DNA from: Planctomycetota bacterium
GTDB lineage: Bacteria; Planctomycetota; Phycisphaerae; SM23-33
Assembly: GCA_003644335.1 (NCBI GenBank)
Contig: QNCB01000070.1
Coordinates: 1-6,802, forward strand
Reading direction: 5' to 3'
Length of the DNA: 6,802 nucleotides
Part shown: piece by piece, positions 5,624 through 6,802 of the stretch
Layout of the letters: each line of letters begins with the position of its first letter
How positions within the stretch are numbered: position 1 is the first letter of the stretch
Notes under the pieces: model-generated
Database searches by the model: none
Seen by the model: the letters and a program-made list of their open reading frames with translations, nothing else
Told to the model about the DNA's origin: nothing
Program-made: the position numbers and the translations under genes

Positions 5624-5639
5624 TTCCGATTTGTCGGGA
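5624..5639 (+). repeat. short hairpin TTCCGATTTGTCGGGA, copy 2
   Basis: This is the second copy of the hairpin at 3259-3274, differing at two bases. One change keeps pairing through G-U and the other is in the loop (TTTG for TATG). It lies upstream of the lipoprotein gene in the same orientation. Confidence 0.6.
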
Positions 5640-5649
5640 TTCGTGTTCT

Positions 5650-5664
5650 GCTGTTTTTAACAGC
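5650..5664. repeat. small perfect hairpin before the lipoprotein promoter
   Basis: GCTGTT (5650-5655) and AACAGC (5659-5664) pair around a TTT loop, ending 9 bp before the -35 box. It could be an operator half-site pair or a relic of the AACAGC-containing repeats elsewhere in the window. Confidence 0.4.
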
Positions 5665-5673
5665 GAATTAGAT

Positions 5674-5703
5674 TTGTATTACCGGCTTCCTCGGGGCTAT
5701 AAT
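5674..5703 (+). promoter_or_regulatory. candidate sigma70-type promoter of the lipoprotein gene
   Basis: TTGTAT (5674-5679), an 18-bp spacer, then a perfect TATAAT (5698-5703). A start near 5710 would give a leader of about 40 nt with AAGGGAG at 5738-5744 as ribosome site. Confidence 0.65.
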
Positions 5704-5750
5704 GACTTAAGAATTGTCCAGCACCGACCGGGCTGGGAAGGGAGAAAGAA

Positions 5751-6452
5751 ATGGTTGAGCGAAAAAGTGTAGATGTTGGCTTCGGTTTCAGGACGTCGAT
5801 GGCTATGGTGCTGCTCCTGGCTGGGGTTGCGATGTTCTCAGCTGGGTGCCTGAGCGTCGAGGCTCCCAAGGAGATCAATGTAGATGTCCCGGACTATTAC
5901 CAGTCAGACTATCGCGACGACCGCGACGACGATTGGCGGGATCATCGCCGGGACAAAGAACGCGAGAAACGTCGCCGGCGGAAGCTGGGCAAGTCCGAAG
6001 CCTACGATATCGCCAAAGACCTGGCTCGCGACCAGGGCGCAGATATTGGCCGATTCGATATCAAGGACAAGAAAATCGAAGGCGTCTACTGGGTACTCTT
6101 CGAACGCAAGCGACAACGGTCTCGCGCGGGCTGGCGGAATCATTTTGCGGTTCGTGTCGCGCGAGGCAAGCACGGCAAGACCAGAGCGACCCTTTACAAG
6201 GGAGGGCGGGCCAAAGACTTCGGCGACAGGATGGACAAGGACAAGGTCAAGAAGGACGAAGCCTACCGATTCGCCAAAAAACTGGCCCGCAAACGAGGCG
6301 TCCGCGTGCGGGACTACAAAATCGAGGACAAGAAAATCGACGGAAACTACTGGATAATCTTCGAGCGAGAAGACTCCCGCGCCAAGCCAGGCCGGCGAGA
6401 CAACCTCGCTGTGCGCGTCTCAAAACGAGGCCGAGCTAGACTGTATCGGTAA
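5751..6452 (+). CDS. probable lipoprotein with two tandem basic domains, function unknown
   Basis: The 233-aa product begins with a charged segment, a hydrophobic stretch (residues 17-29) and FSAGC, with Cys33 as likely lipidation site; Ser at -3 makes the lipobox imperfect. Residues 48-78 are a highly charged linker (DYRDDRDDDWRDHRRDKE, then RRRR). Two copies of one domain follow, about 79-152 and 166-233. Each has (K)xEAYxxAKxLAR, then a G, (F/Y)xIxDKKI(E/D)GxYW(V/I)(L/I)FER, then a loop and (F/L)AVRV, ending in LY(K/R). The helix-strand pattern recalls PepSY-like small domains, but I cannot assign a family. The copies have diverged, so the duplication is old. The start is set by GGGAG (5740-5744) 6 nt before ATG; a start at residue 17 is possible but lacks a ribosome site. 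It is transcribed alone. Confidence 0.85.
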   Translation: MVERKSVDVGFGFRTSMAMVLLLAGVAMFSAGCLSVEAPKEINVDVPDYYQSDYRDDRDDDWRDHRRDKEREKRRRRKLGKSEAYDIAKDLARDQGADIGRFDIKDKKIEGVYWVLFERKRQRSRAGWRNHFAVRVARGKHGKTRATLYKGGRAKDFGDRMDKDKVKKDEAYRFAKKLARKRGVRVRDYKIEDKKIDGNYWIIFEREDSRAKPGRRDNLAVRVSKRGRARLYR

Positions 6453-6453
6453 A

Positions 6454-6476
6454 CAGTTATCAGTTATCAGTAAAAG
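6454..6476 (+). repeat. heptamer array behind the lipoprotein stop
   Basis: CAGTTAT, CAGTTAT, CAGTAAA and AG follow the stop codon (6450-6452) after a single A. Phase and ending (CAGTAAAAG) agree with the array behind bamA on the opposite strand. Confidence 0.8.
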
Positions 6477-6534
6477 AAAAGTTTACCGCGAAAGAACGCA
6501 AAGAGAAAAATAATTCGAAAAGAATACAGAAGGG

Positions 6535-6630
6535 ATTGCCCGGCACTTATTTGCAAAGCCTCAGAGAGTTGTTAGCCCCTGAAAAAAAAACTTTTGACAT
6601 CCTAAATTTTGCAAATAAGTGCTGGGCAAT
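6535..6630. repeat. long hairpin element, copy 2 (23-nt arms)
   Basis: The left arm 6535-6557 (ATTGCCCGGCACTTATTTGC plus AAA) pairs with the right arm 6608-6630 in 22 of 23 positions. The single exception is G6542 opposite T6623, a G-U wobble in plus-strand RNA. The core GCACTTATTTGC and its partner are identical to copy 1, but the arms are longer and the 50-nt interior, with nine A's in a row, is different. Confidence 0.85.
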
Positions 6631-6711
6631 GACACGGGGGATGATGGGGATAGAAGTAAAAAACACCGCAACCACGGCACTGGCTGAAAAAAAACAGCTG
6701 GAAAAAACCGA

Positions 6712-6740
6712 TTGACGTAGCTGGGCGTTCGTATTAGAAT
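6712..6740 (+). promoter_or_regulatory. strong sigma70-type promoter for the gene starting at 6789
   Basis: TTGACG (6712-6717), a 17-bp spacer, TAGAAT (6735-6740): five of six matches in both boxes at ideal spacing. A start near 6747 would give a leader of about 40 nt. Confidence 0.75.
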
Positions 6741-6788
6741 CCCTCGCGTATCTCGCTCGTTTTGGGCTTGATTTTCAGGGAATCGCAA

Positions 6789-6802
6789 ATGAATATCTCT
6801 AC
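6789..6802 (+). CDS. start of an unidentified gene, cut by the window edge
   Basis: ATG at 6789 is preceded by AGGGAA (6777-6782) with a 6-nt spacer and by a good promoter about 50 bp upstream. Only Met-Asn-Ile-Ser and part of a fifth codon are visible, so the product cannot be named. Confidence 0.6.

Larger units (their letters stand above)
6453..6788. other. repeat-bearing intergenic region after the lipoprotein gene
   Basis: The region contains no gene. It has the heptamer array at the stop codon (6454-6476), a stretch of ACCGCGAAAGAACGCAAAG-like words (6484-6502) resembling 3029-3110 and 140-163, the second long hairpin (6535-6630), an A-rich spacer, and the promoter of the next gene (6712-6740). 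Confidence 0.65.

Noticed and set aside
6594..6622. TTGACA inside hairpin copy 2 as a promoter
   Set aside because: The -35 is perfect, but no acceptable -10 occurs at 16-18 bp.
20..6630. The whole window as one composite element bounded by the two hairpins
   Set aside because: The enclosed genes include bamA, an essential housekeeping gene, and the outer flanks share no target duplication; scattered copies are simpler.

Overview
The window looks like chromosomal DNA of a Gram-negative bacterium, most likely a planctomycete of the Phycisphaerae type. This is an inference. The reasons are a BamA-type outer-membrane assembly protein, a secreted protein with a PEP-CTERM tail ending in paired arginines, a small CxxC/acidic-tail protein of a kind I associate with that group, and long repeat-laden spaces between single genes. 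No RNA gene or marker gene is present to settle the phylum.

Layout. Positions 1-347 hold no gene but are packed with repeats: a long hairpin (20-105), heptamer arrays and inverted repeats. Positions 348-2687 (minus) encode BamA, with a GTG start, a plausible promoter and a leader that can fold in two mutually exclusive ways. Positions 2688-3371 form a divergent intergenic region with several inverted repeats. Positions 3372-3686 (plus) encode a 104-aa cysteine/acidic protein. Positions 3690-4381 hold the wreck of an ISL3-family insertion sequence (internal deletion, frameshift, missing C-terminal half) fused to a stretch of unknown origin. Positions 4556-5353 (plus) encode a 265-aa secreted PEP-CTERM protein. 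Positions 5354-5750 are intergenic, with an isolated DnaA-box consensus, a small hairpin shared with the region upstream of the 104-aa gene, and a sigma70-like promoter. Positions 5751-6452 (plus) encode a 233-aa lipoprotein-like protein with two tandem copies of a basic domain. Positions 6453-6788 hold another heptamer array, a second copy of the long hairpin and a very good promoter for a gene whose first codons start at 6789.

How the genes relate. There is no operon; each gene has its own leader. Three of the four complete genes concern the cell envelope (BamA, an exported PEP-CTERM protein, a lipoprotein), but nothing shows that they act together.

The least explained signal is in the non-coding DNA. 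The 3' sides of bamA and of the lipoprotein gene carry the same arrangement: the stop codon, then at once an array of 7-bp units of the type CAGTNNT ending in CAGTAAAAG, then a long hairpin whose arms share the core GCACTTATTTGC while the 50-odd-base interiors do not match by eye.
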